Assembly (NCBI GenBank): GCA_016859345.1
Contig: CM029119.1
Span: 8,319,412 to 8,383,411, forward strand
Reading direction: 5' to 3'
DNA from: Istiophorus platypterus
Lineage: Eukaryota > Chordata > Actinopteri > Istiophoriformes > Istiophoridae
Length of the DNA stretch: 64,000 nt
Shown here piece after piece: positions 48,313 through 59,673 of the stretch. Numbering within the stretch: the stretch's first letter is position 1; every line of letters begins with the position of its first letter. The position numbers and the translations under genes were made by a program. The notes beneath the pieces were generated by a model, which was given only the letters and a program-made list of their open reading frames with translations, was not told the DNA's origin and ran no database searches.

Positions 48313-50734
48313 CTGCAAAGGCCTTGAGGCCACACTTTTGTTTCCTGTTTCGATTGAGACCACTGGAAGTTATGTAGCTAGAGGGAATAGTGGAGCTCTC
48401 AAACTGCTGCTGCGTTGTTCAGTATTTGTCATCCCTGGCCTTTCGGTAGATGTGTCCAAGTGTATATTTTGTTAGTGTCTGAGAGGTGTATACTGTAGTA
48501 AAAAAATTATATTTTCATGATAGTGCTCAAAAAACAGCCCCCCCCCCCAATCTTAGCTGGTATTATACTGCCATGTTGCTATCAACGAGCACTTCACCTT
48601 TTAATGACTATAATCAGAGAATTAAGTGGCTGCAGACATTGAGGCTCTCCACTGCATTTCCCTGCTGCTATCCACCAGCATCACAGTACCAATACAAGTG
48701 AATACTACTCTCTAAAATAATATTAAAAGGGCTGAAGATCCAGATTATAATTTCATTTTTAAGTACATGGGAGCTACAGTCCATTGGTATCTTGATGGCC
48801 ACATTATCAACTGAAGGCAGAAAAAATAATTCAGCACCTGAAGGGTGGCATATATTTTCTGTTTATCTCATTTCAGCGACATTCTTAATTCAGAACGGGC
48901 TCTTCACATTTTGTTAAAGCGCATGCAGACCTGTTGTTAAAGCGCCATCATGTAATAGTTTTGATTTTAATATTTAATCAATATTATATATCAATATTGA
49001 ATCAATATTAATATCAATAACGTCCTGTAATCTGAAATGGTTGCAAGTACAGCCAGTTAACCAGAGAATAATACCTGAGTCTGCAAGTTTATCCAACTTT
49101 AAACCACTTTCCACTCACTTTATTGGCCAATATGGTGCCACACTACCATATAAAACTCTATCTGTACACTGTCTGCCCAAAATTCTAATAGAGGAAAACC
49201 AATATAAATGGGTGGCTTTTGTAGAGAGTAGAATATCTGGCAGTTGACAAAGAACCAATTTTGCAGGTTGTTGGTGGACCAAAGCAGATCTAAAATAAAG
49301 TAAATATTGGGCTTTAATTCTGCGGACACTGGGAAAATGGATGCCAGTGAGATACTAATTATCATTTGGTTTCTGGTTCTGTTTTGGGTTAGTGCAGACT
49401 CTGTAAGGAATGTTGCAATTAGTTTTGGATTCTGTTGTGTTTTAATCTTCAACCTGCCCATTATGCAACAAAATTCACAAAATGCAGCTGTAGCTTTCCC
49501 TGAATTGTACATAACTGACTTTATTTTCAAAAATCATATGCCTGTCATCCACGTGAGGGTAGCTACAGAACCCTTAGCAATAACTTAATGCTTCACACAA
49601 CTATTTGAGTCTGTCTTTCTAGGCTTTCTTAGTGCATTTAAGGATAAGCAAATCATCCAAGAGATTCGCTTTCATGTCAATGAGGTTTGTGGGCCATCTG
49701 AGGATATATCAGATGGTGAACTAGTCAATTAAAACAAATGGAAAGCCCCAAGAGAGCTTAAGTCTATAGCACAAAACTGGTAAAAACAGATGGGAAATGA
49801 ACAACTTAGCTTTCAAGCACAGAGCCCATATCAAACCGTGTTTCAATGTTGTACTTTTGCTCACTAATTCCCAAGACAACTAAGGAAGATCTTTCTTCAC
49901 AATGATACAATAGATTCCATATTGGTGCATTTAAGAATCATTGAAGGTGCACCTGGTTTGCAGAAACCTTAGTGCTGTTGATGGAAATTTTTGATTAGGT
50001 TCCTACAGTCCCTACCTCAGTTGCTTTGTATTAGAGAGGCAAACTTACAAACAGATCAAGTGGTAAGATCAGACCTAACAGTGCTATTTCAGCTCTAAGA
50101 TCTCTATTAAAACCTCGCCAATGCCATTTCAACATCTAGTATTTATATGACGCATGGAGGATGTTCTCTAGCTATGATGGATGTGTGCGATGTGAATGTT
50201 TATGAATGATTATGTGTGAGGACATACTGTGCTTGTTTCCTAACAGCATTAATGACTCCAAACAGAGATGAGGCTTAACCACAGGGAGCAGTGACATATC
50301 TCTTAAACCAATCCAGACAACCCTGAGCCTTTTGACCAGCGCAACCAGTTGGATTGGATTGGACAAAGTGATTACCACTGAGTTTCCTGTCCGTATTGTA
50401 TCAAGAGGCCTGTGTGTGTGCCACTATGTGTCTATTTGCATGATCTGTTTGAAAGTTGTCTTGTGGTGTTTCCTGCAGGTTTCCAATGAATTAGGAAACT
50501 ATGAAAAATGGCTATTTGCATTCCCTGGTGTATGATTAATTTGAAGGAATAATGATGCCCCTCGTTTCATTTAATAGAGAAACTTTATGAGTCATCTTGC
50601 AAGCAGAGGGTGTCAGACTGAAGAGCTGCAAATAATCAATAACAATGCATTATGTAGTTACAGCCACTCAATCAACGGAAATGATACAGTCTGTACTTTG
50701 ATTATGTGGTTACTCAGCCCCTTAGCTGTTGTTA

Positions 50735-50738
<4 letters not shown>

Positions 50739-50814
<76 letters not shown>

Positions 50815-50842
50815 TACACAAGCACACAAACACACACACATA
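50739..50842. repeat. (CA)37 plus interrupted CA/TA tail
   Basis: A CA run (50739-50812) followed by AATACACAAGCACACAAAC and CACATATATATAA. Confidence 0.95.
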
Positions 50843-52821
50843 TATATAAATAAAACACAGACATGTTCATTTTTACAAAGTTAAAATGATTTTCCCTTAC
50901 TCATGTTTGCAATCACAAATAAAATAAATCCAATATGATTAAACTGCACTATGTCAAGAGAATAAATTATGGTTGATGAAAACAATAATCATTGTTTATG
51001 TTTTAGTACATCGGTATCATCATCAGGAAGAGGCTCCCTGATCTAAGTCCCAAGCTACACTTTTTTTAAAATGACAACTTCCTTCAGATATACTTTTTCT
51101 TCATCTCAAGATGTTTCCAGGAACATGAAGGTGACTTTAGATTAGTCTCCAGATGTCAGCCCAATACTGTACGACCGCATGAGGAGCAAAGTGGGACTAG
51201 ATTTGATGTTACTGGGTGGCCAACTCCGGCTGATCTCAGGCAGCATTATTGACAGTGTCACAAAAGAAAACCGTACTGGCTACATATACTTATTGGGTAT
51301 ATCAAGTCAAATAAATCCATGCACATACAATACATACATAATTGCAAGATAGACACAAAAACAACTACTATCTAATACCACAGTGATTCTGTAAGAGGGT
51401 GCGGTATAGTGTATCCTCATCATAATTACTAATTCTCATTTTTCCTGCTAGATGAAGCAGTACTATTAACCAGTACTGCTATTAATGCTTTATAGCAAGA
51501 TTATTTGTTTATCTTTACTTTGCATATTCAAAAATTCAAGTACAAATAGATGAAGTGAGAGATGCTGTTGATGTGCCACTGAGAGAGACACTTGTGCCCA
51601 TATTGCTTCTTGCCAATCACTGGCAAGTTGAAAATGTAAGTGTACAGTTTCTATTACCTGGGCAAAGACTTAAGAGTGGATAAGGGAATGGTTGAATTTT
51701 CAACCTAAGATGTAAAAGGAAAACTTCTTTATTGTGGTGTGCTGCAAAACTAGAGAAGTATGACCTTGAAGACAGAAGATATGCGGCAATCTGAGTGTGA
51801 CAGTTAAGAGTTAAAGTTGTTGGAGATGATGAAATTGTTAGAGGATATAATTAACCTTCACCATAATGCACAGTTTGGCAATCCTACAAGCATGGGGTTA
51901 TACCCCCCCCCCCCAGCTGCCACTATACACCTTTCCTCTTTATTTTATTACACACAAAAATCCCCTGCTCACTTAATCTTTCTGTTTGTCTCTATTAAAT
52001 AAGATTATAGTTTCTCACTCATATATATATTCTTCATACAGGTCTACATACAAACTGAGGCACAACTGCACACTCTTTTGAATATTACATGGTCTCTGCG
52101 AATTAATACATTTAAATTACATCTCTCTTGGTGTATTTGTAAGTTATAGTAGAGGTATACTTAGCGCATATAGCACATAATTCATAAGGGTGACTCAGTA
52201 TGTGTTGCTGCATCGTTGTCCTGATACTGAGGCATGCTTGCTCTGCTGTGTCACTGTCAGCCTCCAAGGTAAAACACCTTGACGCCTTAACATTGCAGCA
52301 CAGCTGCTGCTTGTTTAAAACAATGGACCAGGCAACAGTTGTTTTTGTCACTGTAATTTTTATGATGCAAGTAGTGCTCTGAAGAGTGTATTAGTGATGA
52401 GTATTCTCACTGCATCTGTAATGAACATGCCAGCACTAATGCTGTTTTTTTCTTTTTGTGTTTTTTTTTTGTTTGTTTTTTTTATGAACGACAGGAAAAT
52501 AGACTCATTGAGAAAGAACGAGACAGAGAAAGACAGACTCCATAAATTATCTGAAAGACATAACAAAAACACCCCTACTGGGAAAAAGAAAACATTCTTT
52601 TACTTTCTCCCAAGTTTTGAAAATGATACTTGCCTCTTGGAAGGGGAGATAAAGTGAAAGAAATAGATATGGCAAGGTGTTAAGGGGAGAGAAAGTGTTC
52701 AAACCTAACACAGCTGCCTTATATAGCCTGTCTCTCTCATAGTCCTGTAATATGTTTTTATATCTGTCTGTTTTCCATTTGGCTGGCAAAATGCATGCCC
52801 TGTGGCACTACACAAAAAGGC

Positions 52822-52839
52822 AAAAAAAAAAAAAAAAAA
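52822..52839. repeat. A18 homopolymer
   Basis: Eighteen A flanked by AAAAAGGC and GGCATCC. No poly(A)-tailed retrosequence could be recognised beside it. Confidence 0.9.
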
Positions 52840-52965
52840 GGCATCCACCATCGAACATATTATATTGCATAAAATGCAGACCTTTGGATGTGACGCTATA
52901 TTTTAACATCACAGCACAGGTATAGCGCTTTGATAATAAGGCCTCTAATGCTGTGGGCTATTGCC

Positions 52966-53015
52966 AGATAAGATTGCTTGAGATCTCACCTGAAAACACA
53001 CGCGGCAGGTTATCA
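52966..53015. promoter_or_regulatory. Paired GATA-like sites
   Basis: AGATAAG at 52966-52972 and TTATCA at 53010-53015 in opposite orientation, within a low-repeat segment. Confidence 0.2.
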
Positions 53016-53101
53016 GATCTAGAGCTGTCCCCATTTCCAAATCAAGGTGCTGAACCTATGCGATAAAAGTTTGTATAATGAGCTCCTTTCCTTTTTTTCA
53101 G

Positions 53102-53227
53102 CTCAGTGGTGGATCTCCAGGTCTGACTTTGTTCTTGGATTGTACCAACAAAGCGTTCCAACTCTGGCCAGCGAGGTCTGGTTCATGGGCCCACAAGATG
53201 CATCAAGGACAACATGAGGATAATTAG
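53102..53227 (+). other. Terminal-exon-like segment after a strong acceptor
   Basis: A strong plus-strand acceptor (GCTCCTTTCCTTTTTTTCAG) precedes two overlapping open frames: one of 37 codons to TGA at 53215 (QWWISRSDFVLGLYQQSVPT...) and one of 41 codons to TAG at 53225. No polyadenylation signal was noted directly after. Coding status is undecided and the strand is opposite to the main gene. Confidence 0.18.
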
Positions 53228-54615
53228 AGAGTCCATAATCCCTTGTTTGAAGTCCATAAAGTTTTCTCAATTATTTGTGTCTGTAGTATAGATCTCAAAA
53301 TTTGTCTAAGCAATTTTAAGTCCTTCGACGTGCTTAGAATTGAGAAAAGTCATCACTGATAATATCTTCTCTGCAGACACATTTTAAACAGTATCCATCT
53401 ACGTCAAGCAGTATACTTCTAGAAAAAACTTAACACCCACCTCAAATTCTCCCTTCCTACAGTATGCTGGTGTCCTTTTTCACCTGTTACACTGGTGAAC
53501 CAATTACAAAGCTCAGGCTGGTAATGAGGTCTCCAGTTGACTGATCCAGTGACCAAGGGACAATATAAGGTCTTCAATGTTTAATGTGTATTCCTGCCTG
53601 CTACCTAAGGTAACACTGTACCATAAATATCCAATAAAACCCACAAGGACCCTATCGGAATTACAAAAATATCCAAACAAATTCAAATTAAATGATATAC
53701 TTCAATCCAAATTAACAGCCACAAATAATAAATGGAGAACAAGGTCAAGGCCCAAAAATTTTAGTAGACAGACTATCCAGTTAAAGCTGACAGCTCAATT
53801 GGTGGTATTTTAATTATTGAAATTTTATAACTGGAGTGAAGGTAGTCCTGTGTAATTATGTACTTTGTTTCAGTGATATTAATGATATTAATTTAATGTA
53901 CAGTTGCACAAATCTCTTTCTTGTGCTTTCTCCATCTCCCTCTCTGTCTTGTTCCACTTTAAAAACACACAGATGTACCCAATAATTAAAACTAATTTTA
54001 CAAGTTGCTCAGCCTTACTAATTTAGCCAAATAAACTCTAAATGAAAAAAATATATTCAGACTGTAACTGGACTAAATTTAGCACACAAAATTTGCATTA
54101 TGCATTCGAAAGCTAATGTAGTACAGACAGCATATGCAGTTTATTATGGTAAAAAAAAAGTAGAATAACGATTTTGACCGTTTTATTTGCTGCACTCATA
54201 TTCTGAAGTGCAATTTGTAAATGGTGTAGCATTCTCCCCACACGAAGCCTCATATTTTTACCTGTATCTCTTGCTTTTATCAGCCACGCTTTGCTTCCCA
54301 ATGTTGGTCTTGGTTCAACAATTTCTTTGTATCAGGGGCAGGTATGAGAGAAAAATCAATTTCTGCTAATACATCAGAAGATATTGTACTCTGTAACCTT
54401 TCCCTTTGTGCTGCATCGTGGTAAAAATGTTTGCTGCGCTTAGTTTTTTTCTGACAAGCTATCAAAACAGATGTACTCTGTAAAGATCCCACCTCTTGAT
54501 GAAAATTAAGTTTTATATGGTAATGTCAGAGGATTAGATAATAGGCACTGAACTTCAAGTGGGGCACATGAAGGCCAACCCCAATTGTTAAAAACAGCTT
54601 AAAGGACTTAGGTGA
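53228..54615. other. Gene-free stretch
   Basis: AT-rich, no microsatellite of note, no splice-bounded open frame. I see nothing further in it. Confidence 0.55.
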
Positions 54616-54961
54616 CAGTGTGTAGGACTTAGGTGGGTTTATTGGCTGTAACATAATATTCATAATTATGTTTTGATTGGTGAATAATTAGCTTAAATTG
54701 AGATTTGCTCTATTTTTGTTAGCTTAGAATGAGCACTTCATATCCAAATAGGGAGTAGTCCTCTGCTATGGAACCCGTAATGTTGCACTGCCACGTTTCT
54801 ACAGTAGCCCAGAGGGGACACTGGCTCGAGAGAGGGCCTTTTTTATGTTACCTTAAGGCCACTGTAGGTTCTTGGACAAATTTGGAAATCAGTTAGGGGG
54901 TTATTCAGTTGGCTGTAATCTGCAACCTCACCATTTGATGCCTCTGACTCATACACACTGG
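54616..54961. mobile_element. Degenerate short inverted-terminal-repeat element (MITE-like)
   Basis: The segment begins CAGTGTGTAGGAC and ends TCATACACACTG, whose complement is CAGTGTGTATGA, so the tips form a terminal inverted repeat matching at 11 of 12 bases. Internal landmarks such as GTTTCTACAGTAGCCCAGA, GAGAGAGGGCC and CACTGTAGGTTCTTGGA match my memory of a non-autonomous element scattered through percomorph fish genomes. The copy is diverged and has no coding capacity. Family name not asserted. Confidence 0.7.
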
Positions 54962-55329
54962 TCCTTTAAAAATAAAGGGACGTAAAAGAGATTGTGAGAG
55001 GTGGAGGGACCGACATATGAAAGTTTCGCTCTCTTCATTTGAGAGCTGCTGTGAACTTCTGCATGATGACCAATTCTCACAGTTTTAGGAGGAAAACTTA
55101 AGAAAACTTGAGCCATGTTTTTTTCTAAATGGCCATATGTACTGTATAACACTCTAAGGGATCAGCTTCATTCCACCAAACCCCCATATACAAGCCAAAG
55201 AGCTGACACTAAAGAGTGACACTGTGTAGTTGTGTAGAAATGTGTGACTACTTAATCCAAAGATGACTACTTTTCTTTTAGTCAAACTTTTACGTCATCA
55301 AAAACCAAGAAATGAAGGCTCCAACTTAC

Positions 55330-55568
55330 AAACTTTCTCTTCAGCTTGGTCTTACTGCCATGGGTCGGTTTAGCTTCAATCGCAGTCCCCGAGCCGTAGT
55401 CCAAACCCATGTCCAGGTGGTCATCTGCCGAGACACTCTTGCGGAGGTAGGCAGCTCGTGCACGGAAGTGGGAAAAGGGCGAGTGGGAGCGAGGCCGTAC
55501 CTCGGTGCACCGACCATGCTCAGGCTCATCCTCACCCTCCATGTCATCCTCCAAACGCCACAGTTCGC
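55330..55568 (-). CDS. Internal coding exon B of the same gene (239 nt)
   Basis: The minus strand shows a pyrimidine-rich acceptor (TTGTTCTTTTTGTTCCACTCATCTTCAAG), two codon bases, 79 codons, and then a consensus donor GTAAGT after TTT. The peptide runs from ELWRLEDDMEGEDEPEHGR, an acidic start, through RPRSHSPFSHFRARAAYLRK and SVSADDHLDMGLDYGSG to a basic end, GSKTKLKRKF. Arg-X-X-Ser and R-K-S-V-S sites look like basophilic-kinase targets (inference). The exon begins in the phase left by exon A, so the joined reading is ...PPAGELWRL... It ends in phase 0. Local CpG and GC content are higher than in the surrounding AT-rich sequence, as expected for coding DNA. This is the best single exon in the window, with both splice sites near consensus. 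The family is not recognised; a cytoskeletal or signalling scaffold would fit the composition, but nothing proves it. Confidence 0.85.
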
Positions 55569-56035
55569 CTTGAAGATGAGTGGAACAAAAAGAACAAATG
55601 ACTGCATTGGATGAAGTCAGAGGGGACCAGGAGGAGACATATGAGAGCAAGACAAATTAGACAAATGATGAATATTTGTTTCCACAAAGCAGTTACTATC
55701 AACTCACTCCACAAATTTTGGACTGTCATCCACTGATTGCTTCCATAAAAGATTTTCCTTTATATTATTAAGCTTCTTTTTAAGGTGAAATATTTTACAT
55801 CCAAACACTATTCTCAGCCTGTCTCTTTAACAACTTGATTATAATTCATATAAAATGAAGAGGAAGGAATGAATTTACGACAGCGCAATTTTTTTTCAGC
55901 TCCGACATGATGGCTAAGCTTTCACAGTCAAGAGACAAAGATGGATGTGTACTGTAAGAATGTGTCTCGGCTGCACTAATCACTGTTGACTTGACTCTTT
56001 TGACAGCACCTGTAAAACAATCACTCATCTTATAT

Positions 56036-56304
56036 ATACACACACACATACACATGCACACACACACACTCACACACACACATGCATGCACACGCACGCA
56101 TGCAAACACACACACACATATATATATACACACAAATATATACACGTATACTTATATATACACACACGCGCACACACACACACGCACGCACGCACGCACG
56201 CACGCATGCACACAGACACACACACACATACACACACACACACATATACTTATATATACAAACACACACACCCACGTGCACACAAACAAACACACAAGTA
56301 CTCA
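56036..56304. repeat. Large compound CA/TA/CGCA microsatellite
   Basis: About 270 bases of CA, TATA and CACG/CATG units. It generates several 75-180-codon Thr-His or Tyr-Val-Cys frames that are not genes. It lies about 470 bases upstream, in gene orientation, of exon B. Confidence 0.95.
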
Positions 56305-56867
56305 ATATTGAAATATATTTATATAATATCATTTTCTGTCATAATATTTTACAGTTGGATCATGGATTGGGGTGAAAATAGAGCATCAAATACAAAAGGA
56401 TGTTGTCGCCTCAGTTTCACACAAGGTCTAAAACTAACAAAAGATTTTGGAGCCTTAAGCAAACTAAGTCTAAAGTTATTAAGATTATCTGAAGACAAGT
56501 TAGTGACTACCTTTGTTAAAAAAATTTTGACAGCAGGTCTTCTGACACAAACAGCTTCGTGCGAGCTTATGAATGATCTTCAGAGAGTGAAATATTACAG
56601 TATTAGTTCCTCTGTTTGAGCAAGAGCCTAAACGCATCTATCTTAAAACCTGAGCAAAATAACACCGCAACATAGTAACTGGGGAGCAACTCCCTCTGCG
56701 AGCTCTGGAGAGTAAAAGTATGGAACATAGCTTAAATCTGTGAATGAAGTGTAGCTGTGTTATTAAAAACTTGATTTTTTTTAAAAAGTTGTCTCAGCAC
56801 TACTAGAGGGATAAAGATAGAGAGAGAGAGGTAGACAGAGAGACCCAGCATCATAGTCGATGACAGT

Positions 56868-56881
56868 GGTTGCTAAGCAAC
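56868..56881. promoter_or_regulatory. Perfect RFX X-box-like palindrome
   Basis: GGTTGCTAAGCAAC has two intact half-sites. It lies in the intron between exons A and B. Confidence 0.4.
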
Positions 56882-59002
56882 AAGGGGCCACGTGAGACTG
56901 AAGTCTCTCTCAATTTGATATTTGCGACATAGAAGCGGTAGGGCAAGGAAAAACAGGCATAGACCGACACAGAGACAGACAATCAGTCTCAAATAGGTTA
57001 AGTCAGGACATAAAATGGAAGCACTTGGGCAAAATAAACCAATCAAAGACAATGATGTTAAGTCTGGGACCATTAGACATAACAATAAAGACTGACTAAA
57101 TCAGAACAGTCAGGGCTCTTGCACAGAATGTTTTCGTTTTTCTTTCTTGTTTCCTTTGTTTCACCTGTATCTATTTGTCATTGTAATCTGTTTTGATTAC
57201 GAGTGTTAATCAAAGATGGGACCCTGTTAAGTGCTTGAAATTAACTGAATTTAAACAAAGGTTAAGTTGCCCTTGAAGTTTTGGCACATGGCCTTATATG
57301 GGAAAGAAATGTCAAAAACTCTTTCTAAATACAACCCAACGAACACAAATATCAGTCTGATGTCTCTTCAAAACCTTAAACAGTCGTGTTTGAATGCGGA
57401 TTTTGATTGTGATGATTATTTATATTTTGTGCGAGATGGAGTTGATTTCAAAGTTGCTAACCTCCTGTTTTGCTGCTATCACTTTGTCAATCCAGTGGAA
57501 CTTTGTTGTACTTTTAGAGGGAGACTTAGCCCTATTTTAATAGGTTCCTTTTCTCTAATGTGTGCTGTTTTTTTTCTTTCTTTGTAGAGTTACACTATAT
57601 TTTCTCACAAAAGCTAACCAGAGCACACAATGCAAGGGTGGGGGGTGCGTGTGCCTCCCCAATACAAAAGAAGCTAGGAAAGCTTTTTTTGTATTGAATG
57701 TTGCAAATAAGAATGTAATACACCATTTTCCCCCTTACCAACACTTGGAATGTGCCAATTCTCCTCTACCCAGTGGCGGTGAGCAAGCTTTAATCAAGTC
57801 CAGTGGAACGACAATAATTAGCAGTGACACATCACTCTTGACTGTGTGTGTCTGTCATTGCACGTGAATGAGGAGATGGGTGTAAGGATGTCTAACCTGA
57901 GGCACGTCCTGCCCTGACTCTAAAGCTGCAAGCACTGATATTATGGCTGCTGGCTTGCTGACAGCTGTGGAGTCGCAATCATAGGTTTCATATACTAAAA
58001 AATCTTTGAATGAGTCTGCCAATTTATTGGTTTGGTGGTTGTTCTATTTAATTTTATTTATTAAGTGTTTCTGCTCTTAGGTCCTTGTGTTTTAGATATC
58101 TGGGAATCTGGAGTTTTTATGGAAAAGCTACATTGGGTCTGTATAAATCAAAGTGTTACGCTAAGGCCAACTGTAGAGTTTCCTTTCATATAAAACTCTC
58201 ACCATCTAGCAATATTTTCTTCCTTAAAAGATCATTCATCCATCGTTAAGATGAGAGCTATCTGTGTCAGCAGGTCACAGCTTCAGGTTTGTCCATGACA
58301 GTTTTCCCTCTCCGTGTTTGATTTATAAGCAAGGGTGGGAAAGAGAAAAGCGAGAGGGAGAGAGGATATAAGGTATATTTCTTGCACACACTCCTGCTGA
58401 GACAGCTAGTCTGTGTGCCCTCCATTAGGTGAAGGAAATATCAAAGAATTAAAGCATTTGTGGAAGATTGAAAGGAAAAGGAAATGGGACATGTTCGACA
58501 TATCTAAGAAGATTTTAGTTTATGCCCCAGTGGCCTCTACACTCTTATCACCAGGAAAGGCACCTCCCTGATAGCCAACCATTTGGTTCAGTAATAAAGA
58601 GTTCAAGAGGCAGACACATTATAAACAGTCAGCTATACAGTGTAAGGAAAAGTTAGATGGTCTCCCAGATGCCAATTAAGACCAACAATGCTGGTAAGAA
58701 CAAGAACAAGACATATATTTTGTCTGGCCACTAACAGGATTATTCAAACTGTTGAGAAATCCTGCACAGTGATTGTTGGAGAATGACTGAGAATCTACTG
58801 CTAAAGCTGAATCAGCCAGACATAAACAGCAATTTCAGTATCAAGAGGAGTGTGATTATATTTGAACAAACAAAAACATGCGATGAGAGAATCAGACAAA
58901 TGCAGCTGATTCCACAAAGTTGCCACTGCTTTTTAGGTGAAGATCCCATTCCCCAAGCACTGATAACTGAATAATACTTTGGATATTAGTGGTCAGCTTT
59001 AC

Positions 59003-59184
59003 CTGCAGGTGGCAGAGTGCAGGCCTTTAGGTGGCTGGTTGCAGTGGCCTGGGTGTTCCTGCAAGGAGGACTCCCACCAATGAGATCAGAGTGGTGGACC
59101 CTGGAGACCGTTGGTGACTGGGGGATGCTGGGGAGGGTGCGGGACTTAGCCAGTAGGGGTCTCTGCAGCTTCCTTTCCAGTGAC
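59003..59184 (-). CDS. Internal coding exon A of an unidentified long-intron gene (182 nt)
   Basis: On the minus strand an acceptor (branch-like AACTGAC, then TTCAACCAG) precedes an open segment that ends CACCTGCAG before the donor GTAAAG. It holds one leading base, 60 codons and one trailing base. The peptide begins SLERKLQRPLLAKSR, continues with TLPSIPQSPTVSRVHHSDL and ends HLKACTLPPA. It is rich in Ser, Pro, Arg and Thr and has no predicted membrane segment, which suggests a disordered cytoplasmic region. The R-T-L-P-S-I-P and S-P motifs resemble sites for basophilic or proline-directed kinases and 14-3-3 binding (inference). The trailing G joins the first two bases of exon B (GC) to make Gly, so the frame continues across a 3.4-kb intron. 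I do not recognise the protein. The acceptor pyrimidine tract is only moderate. An opposite-strand frame of 62 codons is also open here but lacks splice logic. Confidence 0.72.
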
Positions 59185-59449
59185 CTGGTTGAACAGTATG
59201 AATAGTCAGTTACATGAAGCGTTTTGTGTCCGGTGAATATAACAATAACAGGCCATTCAAGACAAAACTATCAGGAAAAGGCTGGAACCTACTATTTCAA
59301 TGCTCATGCACAATTGGTTTAAGGCACATTAGTAGTTTCTGGGGAAATTCTGAATAGTGGTTTTGCCGTGACTGGCTTCCTTTCTACTGCATCTAATGAA
59401 AAGATGATGATTATTTGTACAATGGCCAATTTTGGATAAAGTCTTTTTG

Positions 59450-59583
59450 GCGCTTTACTGATACTATTAGTCAAGATATCTCTCACCTGCTTTGATTATG
59501 GCCAATGATATCTAATCTGTCTCTTCTGAGTCCCTCAACTGGAAGGATGTGTAATACTAAATTGCTGGAATGCCCCTTTAAAC
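59450..59583 (-). mobile_element. Possible fragment of the same short repeat family, inverted
   Basis: On the minus strand it begins TTTAAAGGGGCATTCCAGCA then ATTTAGTATTACACATCCTTCC, similar to a known-looking fish element tip and to the start of the segment at 37305. The far end is not defined; the adjoining (CA)n tract starts directly beyond the tip at 59600. Confidence 0.35.
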
Positions 59584-59596
59584 AGCAATGCTACAC

Positions 59597-59599
<3 letters not shown>

Positions 59600-59671
<72 letters not shown>
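59600..59671. repeat. (CA)35 microsatellite
   Basis: An uninterrupted CA run of about 70 bases adjoining the tip of a repeat-element fragment. Confidence 0.95.

Positions 59672-59673
<2 letters not shown>

Larger units (their letters stand above)
46068..53101. other. Gene-free stretch, probable intron
   Basis: AT-rich unique sequence with C-runs at 48.54 and 51.90 kb, a CA37 array and AATCAATATTA repetition at 48.96-49.02 kb. It also has a 68-codon frame at 51146-51352 without splice support. Nothing coding is supported. Confidence 0.55.
55569..59002 (-). other. Intron between exons A and B
   Basis: 3434 bases, beginning on the minus strand with GTAAAG after exon A and ending TTCAAG before exon B. 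It contains the large compound CA/TA tract, a perfect X-box-like palindrome at 56868 and two adjacent plus-strand frames of about 100 codons (57267-57867). A strong acceptor-like T-rich tract and TAG (57561-57587) separates those frames; they are unrecognised and not called genes. Confidence 0.6.

Noticed and set aside
48024..48377. 117-codon plus-strand frame
   Set aside because: No homology signal that I recognise; its 3' part overlaps the homeodomain-site cluster, suggesting non-coding sequence.
49120..49588. 136-codon minus and 93-codon plus overlapping frames
   Set aside because: Mutual shadows in AT-rich sequence; neither shows motifs nor splice sites.
56030..56332. Cys/Val-rich and Thr/His-rich frames near 56 kb
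   Set aside because: Encoded entirely by the CA/TA compound microsatellite.
57267..57867. Two adjacent plus-strand frames of about 100 codons flanking a T-rich acceptor-like tract
   Set aside because: In the intron of the minus-strand gene; no transposase or reverse-transcriptase motif seen; no donor for the first frame.
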